Below, in pieces: positions 36,801-47,319 of a stretch of DNA of 64,000 nt (position 1 is the stretch's first letter; each line of letters opens with the position of its first letter). Position numbers and translations under genes: made by a program. Below the pieces are notes generated by a model that searched no databases, was not told the DNA's origin, and saw nothing but the letters and a program-made list of their open reading frames with translations. The stretch is from Platynereis dumerilii (Eukaryota; Annelida; Polychaeta; Phyllodocida; Nereididae): NCBI GenBank assembly GCA_026936325.1, contig JAPTHN010000004.1:46093289-46157288 (forward strand), given 5' to 3'.

Positions 36801-39800
36801 ATTCGATTCCCTCTCTGGCCGGGTCACCTAGATTTGTGTTGGACAACAGTTTCAATCATCTTTTTGCTTCATTGCTGTTACCTCCTACTGTCCTAATCAG
36901 CCCACCAAGTGCATAAATACAGGGCATAAAGGATATTAAAGCCCCAAATGATCCATCCATTCCTTGTTAAATAGTATGACACTCCTTTCAATCATCTCTA
37001 GAGATGCATCAATTTTGCAAATTTAATTAGGAACCCCCAAATCACTGCAGTCAGTAATCTTCTGGCAAAAATACATGCAGGCTGGGCAAATAGTGTTTTG
37101 ATGTGGTACACTTCAGATATTAAGTGCTCTTTAGATTCTTAAATACTTCAAAAATGTCTTTCAATTCCTGTAGAATATTGAGTCTTCTTTCGAAGTTTAC
37201 ACAAAAGAAAAAGAAATTCTGACATGCTCCAAATCACTGGTTGTCAAATGAGAGGCTTATAATGGTCCCAGAAAATTCTACAGTTATATATGCATGTATT
37301 CACTGGACAACATAATTAGCCACGGTATTTTTCTATTTTGTTGTATTTAACATTTTTAATCTGCCTATATTGCATGACCACACAGATATATGTACAGGCC
37401 AGAGATTCTGTTGCAGTAAATCAAGATCTGTACCTTTAAAGTCAAATGATTTATTTTTGCAACTGTAAGATTCGTGCAACTACTCCCAATGGATTTTATT
37501 TTTTTCCCTAAGGTAATTTGAGTCTGACGTCAAACAAGTCAGGTAATTCTGAAAAAAAAAACTTCCTCTTCCTTCGGTCACTCCTGTAAAGTTATTGTCC
37601 ACTTCAATTGTTAACTGTGCCTCCTACCTAAAAACGCATACACATCTTGGTACAGTCTGTAAATTTGTTATGCAAAAAGAGTGGACTGTGGCACTGTGGA
37701 AATGGCACTTTGTGGGTCATAATACTGATGATTTGTCATGATCATACTGATACTTTAAATGATAATTTGATTGAAGGAGACTAATACTGCTTGTTTGCGA
37801 CAGCCAAATGAAAGGATTATGCATCTGATTTTTACTATGAAATCAGTCATAAGTAAAGGTTATTCACCACGGGAGAGGGAATATATGTGATTTATCACCC
37901 GAGGCCTTTAGGCCGAGGTGTGATAAACACATATTCATGATCCCATGGTGAATAACCGGCTTATACCATGAGACAAACACTCAGTCAGTCAAACATGAGA
38001 GGATAACTGGACAAAAAAGAATATGGGAATTAATCCCTTGAAATACTGTAATGTGATTGGCTGACATAGGTGTCGAATGGCATAACAAATGAAATGGCCT
38101 TCTCTTGATCATGATTAATCAAACAGCTTGTATTGCTCCATGTTAATTGTATGAATGATGATGACACCTCATTGGCTATCATGAGTCACAAAGCGCATTT
38201 TCACTGCAAAATGGTTTTCTCTGTTTGCTTAATAAATTTATAGACTGTAATCACACATTTAGGATGATAGTGAGTTCCATTCGGGATGATACTGAATTCT
38301 ATTTGGGAGGGTAGTGAATTAAATTGAGGAAAAACGGTGAATTCCATTAATGATGATAGTGAATTCCATTAAGGATGAAAGTGAATTCATTGAGGATGAT
38401 ATTGAAGTCCATTTAGGATGATAGTGAATTCCATTTAGGATGACAGTGAATTCCATTAAGGGTGACAGTGAATTCCATTAAGGGTGACAGTGAATTCCAT
38501 TTAGGGTGACAGTGAATTCCATTAAGGGTGACAGTGAATTCCATTAAGGGTGACAGTGAATTCCATTTAGGGTGACAGTGAATTCCATTAAGGGTGACAG
38601 TGAATTCCGTTTAGGGTGACAGTGAATTCCATTTAGGGTGACAGTTAATTCCATAAAGGGTGACAGTGAATTCCATTTAGGATGACAGTTAATTCCATTT
38701 AGAATGACAGTTAATTCCATTTGGGATGATAGTGAATTCCATTAAGGGTGACTGTGAATTCCATTTAGGGTGACTGTGAATTCCATTTAGGGTGACAGTG
38801 AATTCCATTTAGGATGACAGTGAATTCCATTTAGGATGACAGTGAATTCCATTTAGGGTGACAGTGAATTCCATTTAGGATGACAGTGAATTCCATTTAG
38901 GATGACAGTGAATTCCATTTAGGATGACAGTGAATTCCATTTAGGATGACAGTGAATTCCATTTAGGATGACAGTGAATTCCATTTAGGATGACAGTGAA
39001 TTCCATTTAGGATGACAGTGAAATAGTGAATTCCATTTAGGGTGACAGTGAATTCCATTTAGGGTGACAGTGAATTCCATTTAGGGTGACAGTGAATTAG
39101 CTCTGCTACGAGAGTAGCATAGCTTTTGTTCATCCTGGCTGCCCCGGATGCGTGTCCCGTGTCAGCACACACTAAGACTAGTACATAAAGTGGCCGCTAG
39201 CGGCGATGCTGTCCATTTCGCGCCGTCACATGCCACAATGATGGCAATCAATGATGGCAATCAATTATGCCTATCAATTATGCCAATCAATGATGATGAT
39301 AGATAGATAGATAGGTGCTAAGATAGATAGATAGATACATAGATACATAGATACACAGATACACAGATACATAGATACACAGATACATAGATACATAGAT
39401 ACATAGATACACAGGATAAGGGGGCGACCATTTAATATCTACTAAGGAGGGGGCGACCATTTAATTTAATATTACTAAGAATAAGGGGGCAACCATTTTA
39501 TATCCGACTTACCCCCTCGGACATGGGGACTTACCCCCTCGGACATGGGGACTTACCCCCTCGGACATGGGGACTTACCTCCGCGGACATTGGGACTTAC
39601 CCCCGCGGACATGGGGAGTTACCCCCGCGGACATGGGGACTTACCCCCTCGGACATGGGGACTTACCCCCCGCGGACATGGGGACTTACCCCCGCGGACA
39701 TGGGGACTTACCCCCGCGGACATGGGGACTTACCCCTTCGGACATGGGGACTTACCCCCTCGGACATGGGGACTTACCCCCGCGGACATGGGGACTTACC

Positions 39801-40568
39801 CCCGCGGACATGGGGACTTACCCCCTCGGACATTGGGACTTACCCCCGCGGACATGGGGACTTACCCCCGCAGACATGGGGACTTACCCTCGCGGACATG
39901 GGGACCTACCCCCGCGGACATGGGGACTTACCACCGCGGACATGGGGACTTACCCCCGCGACATTGCCCAACCTCCTCAGCTGCCCCACTGAGCATGGTG
40001 TCATGTACTGGTAGCAGAGCTCTGTTTGTGCATCTCATGCACACCATTCACAGGCATAAACAATATGTTTCATGTGCACTGTGTTCCACTCCACTGCCAC
40101 CTCTCAGATGCCTATTACTATTAGAAAAGGTATGACAGCTTGCTTGAACTGTTCCTGACCGAACTGGTACGTTGTCACTGTAGCAGACGACTTGGGAGAC
40201 TGTAAAATTCATTCCCAAGACACTGGTAACGGACCAAGTAGGTGCCAAGTGAATAGATTTGCAACCAACAATTTGAGAAATAGCCTCTTTTCATATTTTG
40301 TCTACTTAAAACATCTGTGATCCACTGCAAAAGCACAACTGACCAGAGCAGACCACAACATTTATATTTGTGAGAAAGCAACAATTATTGAAGGAATTGC
40401 TGAGCCAGTAACTCCTCCCCCCCCCCTGCCCAACTCTGATCGCAGCAATAGCCACAGAATAATAGTTTCTTTTACATTTAATATCCATTTGAATTGATAG
40501 TGCAATCACTCATAATCTCTCAATCGTTTTCTAAATTTGTCTATCTACCGTTATCTATTTATCTACTG

Positions 40569-40650
<82 letters not shown>

Positions 40651-43600
40651 GCCTATCTATCTGCCTATCTATCTGCCTATCTATCTGCCTATCTAATCTA
40701 ACTATCTAATAGTGATGACCGTACCAAGCTCTGCCTTTGCACCTACGGTGTAAGAACTGATGTATCTTTTTTACTATCTATCTGACTGCATGGCTTTGTA
40801 CAGTTGCCAGCACAAAATGCGTTCTGGACTTTTCAAATATGGACCAAATTCACCTATAGCAAAGAGACCCGCCTACTGAGTCAAGAACCAACCAATCAAC
40901 ATATTTGAGAAACTGATTGACAGTGGATCACTTGATTGAACAGATTTTGTCTAAACATTCCAATTTGTTCACAGTTTAAGTTTTTCACAATTTTGTTTTG
41001 CCAGCTTGATAACCACAAACAGAATCAATTGACAGACTTATCAACCTGTTCTTAGGTCCGTCTTACCCGAAATTTACTAATATCTATCGATTTCTGAGTT
41101 GTCTTGACATGCATGAATGCCCTCACTTCGATTTTTATATCTTTTCCATACACTTCTAGATCCACTAATTCAAGCTGAAATTTGTACATCATTATTAACT
41201 TTTTGTTCTTTTTGTTTTGTGATGAAATTACTACTTAAGCTTTAGCAATTTAATTGGCATGTTTTTATTATTGTTGGTGTGGATGTCACAGCTATTTAAC
41301 TTCCGTCCAGTTAAGTGTGGAACTCAGATTTTAGATAGATTTTTTGCTAAATTTTGTTATTTATAACAATTGTCAACACTTCCATGTGTGGTTGATATCT
41401 GAAAAATTTACCAAAGAAAGTTATGAAACCGCGATTTTGGTTTCTTCTTTGTGATAAGAATGAATTTAAAGCAATTTTACAACTGACTCAGTCCATGTTC
41501 GTCTGCTTACGAGCTCGAGCTGTCATACCTTGTATAGATAATGAGAGAGTGGACTAGAATGGTAGGCAAAGCACACACGAAACATGCTGTTTATGCCTGT
41601 GCACCATTCTAGTTCCATTTAGGATGACAGTTAATTCCATTTAGGATGACAGTTAATTCCATTTAGGATGACAGTGAATTCCATTTAGGATGACAGTGAA
41701 TTACATTTAGGGTGACAATGAATTCCATTTAGGATGGTAGTGAATTCCATTTAGGATGACAGTGAATTCCATTAAGGATGACAGTAAATTCCATGTAGGA
41801 TGGTAGTGAATTCCATTTAGGATGACAGTGAATTCCATTTAGGATGACAGTTAATTCCATTTAGGATGACAGTGAATTCCATTTAGGATGACAGTTAATT
41901 CCATTTAGGATGACAGTGAATTCCATTTAATGATAGTGAATTCCATTTAGGGTGACAGTGAATTCCATTTAGAATGAAAGTGAATTCCATTTAGGATGAC
42001 AGTGAATTCCATTAAGGATGACAGTGAATTCCATTTAGGATGACAGTGAATTCCATTTAGGATGACAGTGAATTCCATTTAGGATGACAGTGAATTCCAT
42101 TTAGGATGACAGTGAATTCCATTTAGGATGACAGTGAATTATATTTAGGATGACAGTGAATTCCATTTAGGATGATAGCGATTTCCAATTTGGATGATAG
42201 TGAATTCCGTTTAAGAATGACAATTAATTCCATTTAGGATTACAGTGAATTATATTGAATTATATCTAGGATGACAGTGAATTCCATTTAGGATGACAGT
42301 GAATTCCATTTAGGATGACAGTGAATTCTATTAAGGATGACAGTGAATTCCATTTAGGATGACAGTGAATTATATTGAATTATATCTAGGATGACAGTGA
42401 ATTCCATTTAGGATGATAGTGATTTCCAATTGGGATGATAGTGAATTCCGTTTAAGAATGACAATTAATTCCATTTAGGATTACAGTGAATTGTATTGAA
42501 TTATATCTAGGATGACAGTGAATTCCATTTAGGATGATAGTGAATTCCATTTAGGATGATAGTGAATTCCATTTAAGAATGAGAGTGAATTCCATTTAGG
42601 ACTACAGTGAATTATATTGAATTATATTTAGGATGATGGTGAATTCCATTCATGATGATACTGAATTCCATTTAGGATGATAATGAATTATATTTAGGAT
42701 GAAAGTAAATTTTATACAGGAAGGTGGTGACTTCCATTTTGGAAAATAGTGAACTCTGTTTTGGATGATTGTAAATTCCATTCAGGATGGTAGTGAATTA
42801 TATTTAGGATGATAGCGAATACATTTTATCATTGTTGAAAACATTTTGGTAGGTTAAACTTTATCGTAAGTTCTTTCTGCAGTTATAATTTCATTAAGGA
42901 TAACAGTGACTTCAATTTTGGATGACAGTGGATTTTATACAGGATGGCACAGTGAATCCAATTTTGGTGACAGTGAATCATACCATATTGGTCAGGTTTA
43001 GTGTGACAACATGAATTCTGTTTCCGATGATGCTCAGGTGCAAAACAGGATCTACTATCATAATGTATTGATTTTTCTGACAATCACCATAAATTCTCAC
43101 CCTGGTTGATATCTTCATGTTTTATTCTAATTTCGCCATTTCCTTAAAGATTCCAATGCATTACATATCAATCTGGAGTTCAAAGGACAATTTGTATTTC
43201 TTCGGACTATCGGAATTTCATTATTAGGCGTCATTTTGATATTCCTTTGATAGGATATTGACATTGGATTTCTCATGTTTGTTTTGCCAATGTTATACAA
43301 TTAGGGTTCCTCTCCAGTGATTTACAAAATAGCACCTCATTATGACGATTATATGGTGTATAATATAGGTGAGCGTACAATAATAGTGTTGGGCAATATA
43401 GGTGAGCGTACAAATATTGTTGTATCAAAATAATAATATAACAAAAATCTGTATTGAAAAAAGTTAAGTAATTGCAAATTAGTGACAAGTTGGGAACATG
43501 AGGAAAAATTTATTTCCGAGAAGTTAAAAGGAAGGCTGAAAGATTGGGGCTTACGTCCTGAACTTAAACACTAGACTAATAATGACAGGGGGACACAGCA

Positions 43601-46600
43601 ATGAAGCGACATATGATTGAAACTGTTGTTCGACATAAGTCCAGGACTCGCGGTGACACGACAAGAGCAGGAATAGAACCCCGAAACCAGTGATTTTCTG
43701 TGACTTTTATGGCACCACTGACAAAAGCAGGTACATGTATTTTCATTCTGGATACTTAGATTTCATGATATATTGTAAATTTGTAATATAGATATATTGA
43801 AATTATGTATTATTTTATTAAATAAATTTGTTATTAAGCAATTTCGTTCATTTCCAAGGAAGTTATTGGCATGGACGGGGTTGACATTTAGTCCTTCAGA
43901 GATATTGAGAATAAAGTATATTTTTCACAATTTTCGAGAGGTGAGTATGAAAAGAAAATTTTAAAATTTACACTTTCATTCATTTCTACACACACAAAGA
44001 AAAATATAGAATTAGCTTTTTAACATAGAAGAATTAACCCTATATAAACTTCACACCTCGAAAGCACTCAAGAATGTGAAGTTTTGAAAAGAATCAGACA
44101 TCTTTGAGGGTGAATGTATAGATTTCATATTTACCCTAAACGACCTTTAATGACCTGACATACAGGCTGGTCTCCATGGTAACAGGTGTGAATTAATGTG
44201 TATTTTGTCAGTCTTAATGTTTATCTTACCCCAATACAAATTTAGAGGGGGTGCCACTGGTAGACTTGCTGGTCTCAGGAAGTAAATTTGTGATTAGGGG
44301 ATGTGTACATTGAGGGTTCAAATCAGTTGACACCCTCTTCCTCCTAACCCCTGTGTAAATCATCATAGCATGTACTTCACACCTGCTCCTGTGCTGAGCA
44401 ATGTTATACACAGATTGTTCCACCCGTTTGGTAAATCACACCGGTAGTGATAGATACTTCAATGTATCTCATGGCACATTATCCTTAAGTTTCTTGCCTT
44501 TGGATGGATGGATGATTGGGCTTTATGTTGTGTATCTAGGCACTTGGTAAGCTAATTAGGACAGGAGGATGATATAGCAAGGAGGCAGGGAATATTGAAA
44601 CTGCTGTCCAACATACGTTCAGATGACCCGGCCTGCGCAGAGATCGAAACCCGCACCCATCGATTGGCAGCCAAGAGTCTTAACAATTTGTCGGGCAATG
44701 TTCCTATATCCTCTGGCCAACTCTAGTGGCTGTTCTTGAGCTTTAATCAGTGGAAGGCTCACTACTTATTTCCCTCACCATGCTACTTTCTAACCAGTTT
44801 TTGTTTCAGAGAAACTTCCCTGTCAAATTACTTGCAAAGTCATTTTAAATTTCCAGAGAGGTTTCTCAGGAAAATCTACACTCATTCTTCTTTTTTTTAA
44901 TGTCCAATAAGGTTTGGATGCATCTTTTTTGGCTACTGTTTTCATGCTTATTTCCTTGTTGCCTGTGGGCTTTTTCTTTTCAGAGAAATTTTAAATCTAA
45001 AGGCATAAAGAAATACTACAGAAATTAGAACTTCAAGAAAATCTATGGAAGCCTCACCACGAATTTCCCACAGAAGGGGACCAAGAAGTTATGTATACAA
45101 GTATAAGTTACTTTCTTGCCAATTTAATCAGATTCAGAGAAATTTAGCTGTTCATTTACTTGCAAAGTCACTTTAGACATTCATGTGAATTTCTTAAGAA
45201 AATATGTATTGATCATTTTTCTGGACGTCCAATTGAGGTTTGAATGCATCTTTTTTTTATGCCATTTTCACACTAATTTCCTTATTGCCTGTTTTGTGTT
45301 GTTGTTTTTTTTTCTCAGAGAACTTTTAAAATCTAATTGCATTGAAAAAATACAGCAATTAGAATCTCAAGAAATGTGATATATATATAGATCTACATTT
45401 GCAATGTGCATTCAAGCAATTAAACAGACTATATAGATAGATATTCTGGACCTTTTTTAACAATATCCTTAAAATATGACAAAGTAAACAATATTGATTT
45501 ATTTTGTTATATCATGCTACTTGAAAATACATTAGAAACTGTTGCAAATGCCTGTATGTATTCTGGCACCTCTTGCCCAAACATATATGTCTATTTTCAA
45601 TCTTTATTTCATATTTGTGAAGTTTGAATGCTGCTGTAGGCCTATTGCATTTCATAAATCTGATTTATGTAAAGGAAGATTGGTATTTTTCCATAAAAGG
45701 TGTGAAAGTGGGACTTTGAGTTGACTCCAAGCCAAATCAAACATTCATTGTCCATGCTTTTTGAAGGGCTCAAAAATATGGTGCACTTTTTATTTCACCT
45801 TTTTTCTTATCATATCTTGTCCATGAATTCGTCATATCAGCAGCAAAGGTTGGGGTAGTTTGGTCTAGTCGTGAAAGTGTTGCCCTCAAATTCAGTTCTT
45901 GCCATTTGGACAACTCCGTAAAGTCAGATTTACAGATCCGACACTTTAGCAGCTTGTCTAGCCCTACCATTCAGCTAAAAACAGGGACCAAAAGTAGGGT
46001 CTTACTGACACTACTGACGTCAGGATGGGTACATTTATCAAGCTGTACTGACGTCAGGATAGCAATAGTTTGTGCTCTTCCTGACTGTCAGTCAAGATCA
46101 TAAAAATGGGTCATCCTGACCTCTACTGCCACTATATTTGTAATGGTTTCTAGTGTCAGGAGGACACTCATTCGCCAAGGATACTGACAGCAAAAATTAG
46201 GTCTTACTGACACTACTGACGTCAGGAGGGATTCATTTATTAAGCTGTACTGACGTCAGGATAGCAATATTTTGTGTTCTTCCTGACTGTCAGTCCAGAT
46301 CATAAAAATGGGTCATCCTGACCTCTGCTGCCACCATATTCGTAATGGTTTCTATGGTCTAGAAGACGGTCATTGACCAAAGATACTGACAGCAAAATTC
46401 TGGTCTTACTGAAACTGCTGACGGCAGCAAGGATAGTTTTTTCTTCCATCCTGGTGTCAGAACATATAATAATATTATGTTCGGCTGACATCCAAGGCCA
46501 ATTGGAGTCCTGTCAGCAAGAGTCTCAAAATGCCCCACTTCTGACATGCGGTCAGCAAGGATAGATGTTGTCCATCATCCTGACGTCAGTAACAAACTAA

Positions 46601-47098
46601 AAATATGACCTTTCTGACGTCAGTAGTGTCAGTAAGGACCCAAAAAAGGTCCCTTTTTTATATGTACCATTACACCTCAGCTACTTCATTGTTAAACAGG
46701 GATGAGGCCAGGTAATGGGGGTTTCATACAAGCCATCAACCAAAGCTCTAATTGCAACAGGACCTGAGCTACAAGGCAAAATTTCATCTTGTCAGATGTA
46801 CTCACACTTGGAATTGAAGTAAAGGATGACTGAAACATGCTGTCCAACATAATTTCATTTTGTTACATGTGTAATAAATCATATTGTCCATTTTAAAAGA
46901 ACTTTATCCAACAAACTACAGAATTATCCCAATATCAAAATTGGTTGTATGTTGGACAACCACTTTTACAATGCACTGTAAAAATATACATAAGATAGAC
47001 AACTTACCTTGCTGATGACATAGTTTTGGTAAATTCAGGAAGACCAGTAAAACTGGAATTAATTCCTTCCAGTATATTTCCGTCATTTTGTAAGACAT
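27805..47098 (-). CDS. Type I membrane receptor with two C-type lectin-like domains, mucin-like stalk and tyrosine-rich tail
   Basis: Minus-strand exons are 47098-47008, 34495-34425, 32408-32213, 31379-31284, 31009-30830, 30185-30042, 29646-29065, 28660-28546 and 28126-27805, totalling 1797 nt (598 residues). All introns are GT-AG and the phases agree. Order: signal peptide (ELIPVLLVFLNLPKLC); a degenerate C-type lectin-like domain (about 32-152, ending CKESLPFICR); a clear C-type lectin-like domain (about 153-260) with WYESRNLCLEES, MWIGSTMQKWNW, HWAPDQPQG and GWVSVLCDN; a 190-residue Pro/Thr-rich stalk; a membrane helix (467-491); and a 107-residue tail with seven tyrosines, including EDVEPAYSTL (533-542). 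The EPN/QPD and WND calcium-site motifs read QPQ and LCD, so classical calcium-dependent mannose binding is doubtful. The first coding exon starts with an acceptor, so a noncoding exon lies upstream. Ligand and orthology unknown; an immune or adhesion role is an inference from the domain order. Confidence 0.9.
30542..30806. mobile_element. hAT-type MITE beside a lectin exon
   Basis: A 265-bp element with termini CAGTGATGTAG and CCTCCAACACTG, flanked by a perfect 8-bp duplication GTACCAGT (30534-30541, 30807-30814). It is GC-rich with GAGACCGAGGCCGAGACC-type internal repeats. Its right duplication ends 15 bp from the donor side of the receptor exon at 30830. Confidence 0.9.
31427..31728 (-). 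mobile_element. tRNA-derived SINE, family 2
   Basis: Reverse copy in a receptor intron. It has GATAGATATGGCAAG at the left, TTACCCCGTGTGAGGGATC and ATACAAGGGGCCGCCAATT in the body, and the diverged tRNA head at the right (CTGAGTGGTTATGG on the minus strand). Confidence 0.75.
31880..32180. repeat. G-run-containing segment, probable MITE remnant
   Basis: Contains a G run of about 13 at 31975-31987, then GGGGGGTATAATG and CCCCCCGCGCAGGAGGGGGG (32066-32086). It is similar in style to the other poly-G foldbacks, but no clear ends were found. Confidence 0.35.
33111..33304 (-). mobile_element. tRNA-derived SINE, family 1
   Basis: Reverse copy inserted in the minisatellite. It has GGCTTTACATCCTGTATTTATG, AATGGCAATGAGGCAAAG, TTGAAACAGC, then the tRNA head (TCTAGTGGTAGTG on the minus strand). 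Confidence 0.8.
33566..34075. mobile_element. Foldback element with two hairpins and TGACGTCA sites
   Basis: A near-perfect dyad at 33581-33710 (GGGCATTATGGGGTATTAAT ... ATTAATACCCCATAATGCCC) is followed by an AT-rich middle and a second palindrome at 34005-34032 (GCGGGCGTTAACGGCCATTA...). Outer ends TTTGGAGGGCATT and AATGCCCTCTAAA are inverted. GATGACGTCAC-type sites lie near 33958-33983. It is inserted within the minisatellite. Confidence 0.75.
34556..34832 (-). mobile_element. SINE family 1 split by a MITE
   Basis: SINE body is visible at 34556-34584 (GATGGCTTTTTGTCCTGTATTTA) and resumes at 34775 (TTATGCATTTACTAGGCC, ATGGTAATGAGGCAAGG). The 190-bp insert at 34585-34774 separates them. Confidence 0.75.
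34585..34774. mobile_element. Harbinger-like MITE inside a SINE
   Basis: Inverted ends GGCCACACATAATTGAT and ATCAATTATGTGTGGCC are exact and extend imperfectly inward (CTAGCTTCGCGGA / TCCGAGAAGCTAAA). It is flanked by a 3-bp TTA duplication (34582-34584, 34775-34777). TTA duplications with G-starting ends are characters of PIF/Harbinger. Confidence 0.85.
34853..35215. mobile_element. hAT-type MITE with GGAGTCGG/CGACTCC words
   Basis: Starts CAGGGCTTTGGAGTCGGG and ends with CTCCACGACTCCGACTC...CTTGGGCAC. Reiterated GACTCCGAC-type words occur throughout. Boundaries are approximate; no clear 8-bp duplication was seen. Confidence 0.55.
35527..35763 (-). mobile_element. SINE family 2, head-truncated
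   Basis: Reverse copy. It has the (GATA)n tail at 35533-35550, GGCCCTCTAAGCCCAGTT, CATGTTACACACGC and CATCCAGCTGGGAT, then stops without a tRNA head exactly where a forward copy begins. Confidence 0.8.
35764..36088 (+). mobile_element. SINE family 2, full length
   Basis: Best forward copy: GGGCGGCTGAGTGG (A-box-like), GGGTTTGACTCCCGG (B-box-like), GGCGGCCCCTTGTATCAGTG body, CATCTCATCAATCAACCC and the TATCTATCTATTC tail. Confidence 0.85.
36415..36705. mobile_element. GACCAGA(C/T)GAT-ended foldback MITE
   Basis: Left GCCTGACCAGACGATAG and right CATCTGGTCGGCCCC are imperfect inverted repeats. Interior words CGACAAACTTTTTT repeat. A related fragment lies near 56346-56460 (GATTAGATGGTAG, GGGACAAACTTTTTT). 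Confidence 0.5.
36790..36965 (+). mobile_element. SINE family 1, 5'-truncated
   Basis: GGATTCGATTCC (B-box-like), GGGTCACCTAGATTTGTG, ACAGTTTCAATCATC and the tail CCAAATGATCCATCCAT. Confidence 0.7.
36966..37849. other. Anonymous intron DNA
   Basis: Part of receptor intron 1. AT-rich, with no repeat family or exon recognised. Confidence 0.4.
37850..38240. mobile_element. Foldback element with GGTTATTCACC hairpin and CCAAT motif
   Basis: The dyad at 37850-37963 pairs AAAGGTTATTCACCACGGGA with TCCCATGGTGAATAACCGG and TGATTTATCAC with GTGATAAACA around GGCCTTTAGGCC. It is followed by TGTGATTGGCTGACA, which also occurs inverted in the element near 47.87 kb. The right boundary is uncertain. Confidence 0.7.
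38255..39100. repeat. 22-bp EcoRI-type satellite, block 1
   Basis: Tandem units GATGACAGTGAATTCCATTTAG with variants (GGTGACAG, CATTAAGG). Each intact unit contains an EcoRI site, GAATTC. Roughly 38 units; the centre is the most homogeneous and the left edge the most diverged. Confidence 0.95.
39101..39296. other. Unique spacer between tandem arrays
   Basis: GC-richer segment (for example TGGCCGCTAGCGGCGATGC) without a coding signature. Ends in ATCAATGATGGCA/ATCAATTATGCC short repeats. Confidence 0.4.
39297..39416. repeat. GATA / ACATAGAT microsatellite
   Basis: (GATA)n followed by AGATACATAGATACACAG-type 8-bp units. Confidence 0.9.
39505..39965. repeat. 22-bp GGACATGGGGACTTACCCCC array
   Basis: About 21 units of CGGACATGGGGACTTACCCCCG with little divergence. 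Because 22 is not a multiple of three and the unit has no stop in any forward frame, three overlapping + strand frames of 140-196 codons stay open. The repeat structure explains them; they are not likely genes. It is preceded by GGGGGC(G/A)ACCATTT repeats at 39418-39500. Confidence 0.9.
39990..41612. mobile_element. Possible inverted-end element between satellite blocks
   Basis: The left segment (40048-40145: ACAGGCATAAACAATATGTTTC ... AAGGTATGACAGCT) and right segment (AGCTGTCATACCTT ... GAAACATGCTGTTTATGCCTGT, 41518-41600) are inverted copies with gaps, 1.5 kb apart. The right end abuts the second satellite block. The nature of the element is unknown and the interior shows no protein. Confidence 0.45.
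40563..40697. repeat. (TATC)n microsatellite
   Basis: About 120 bp of CTAT/CTATCTGC units, nearly perfect. Confidence 0.95.
41613..42830. repeat. 22-bp EcoRI-type satellite, block 2
   Basis: Same unit as block 1. The right half contains a longer higher-order unit with GAATTATATTGAATTATATCTAGG inserted three or more times (42246, 42367, 42490, 42610), then decays after about 42700. Confidence 0.95.
42831..43539. other. Anonymous intron DNA
   Basis: Degenerate satellite-like words at the left edge (GATGACAGTG near 42920), and a short direct repeat TATAGGTGAGCGTACAA at 43365 and 43399. No exon. Confidence 0.4.
43540..43700 (-). mobile_element. SINE family 1, diverged
   Basis: GGGGCTTACGTCCTGAA, ACACAGCAATGAAGCG, GATTGAAACTG, GAATAGAACCCCG and CCAGTGATT follow the family order in reverse. 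Confidence 0.65.
44503..44690 (-). mobile_element. SINE family 1
   Basis: Begins with the GGATGGATGGATGATTGGG tail and continues with TAATTAGGACAGGAGG, ATTGAAACTGCTGTCCAACA, GATCGAAACCCGC and CATCGATTGGCAG. Confidence 0.75.
44812..45378. repeat. Tandem duplication, about 320-bp unit
   Basis: 44812-45050 and 45133-45378 are diverged copies sharing TTACTTGCAAAGTCA, GGTTTGGATGCATCTTTTTT / GGTTTGAATGCATCTTTTTT, TTTCCTTNTTGCCTGT and CAGAGAA(A/C)TTTTAAA. Confidence 0.75.
45978..46658. mobile_element. TGACGTCA-rich MITE with internal tandem units
   Basis: Left ACTGACACTACTGACGTCAG and right CTGACGTCAGTAGTGTCAGT are exact inverted repeats. They extend outward through GGGTC(C/T)TTACTGAC to AGGGACC ends, with TA on both sides (45976-45977, 46659-46660). 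The interior holds three ~200-bp tandem units beginning GTCTTACTGA (45999, 46200, 46404). Confidence 0.85.
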
Positions 47099-47319
47099 TG
47101 GTCTCTGAAAAACAAATCAAAATATTATTTTTTCTAATGATCATTTACAGTAATATTTTGAAACATATGTATGACATGCATATGTCGCACAGCATATCCA
47201 TTGGATAAATAGAAACCTTGGGTGATGAATAGGCCTATGTACAAATCGGGAACACAAATTTATTTTCAAGTGGCGGCAAAAAATGATTTTAGATTAAGGA
47301 CTGAAGTTTATTGAATGTG

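Noticed and set aside
39523-40135. Three overlapping + strand open frames of 141-196 codons
   Set aside because: They are explained by a stop-free 22-bp tandem repeat and have no splice or start context; listed as a repeat.
40494-40709. Frame encoding (YLSI)n
   Set aside because: Simple translation of the (TATC)n microsatellite.
38255-42830. CRISPR-like array
   Set aside because: Units are contiguous 22-bp repeats without unique spacers, in a eukaryotic intron.
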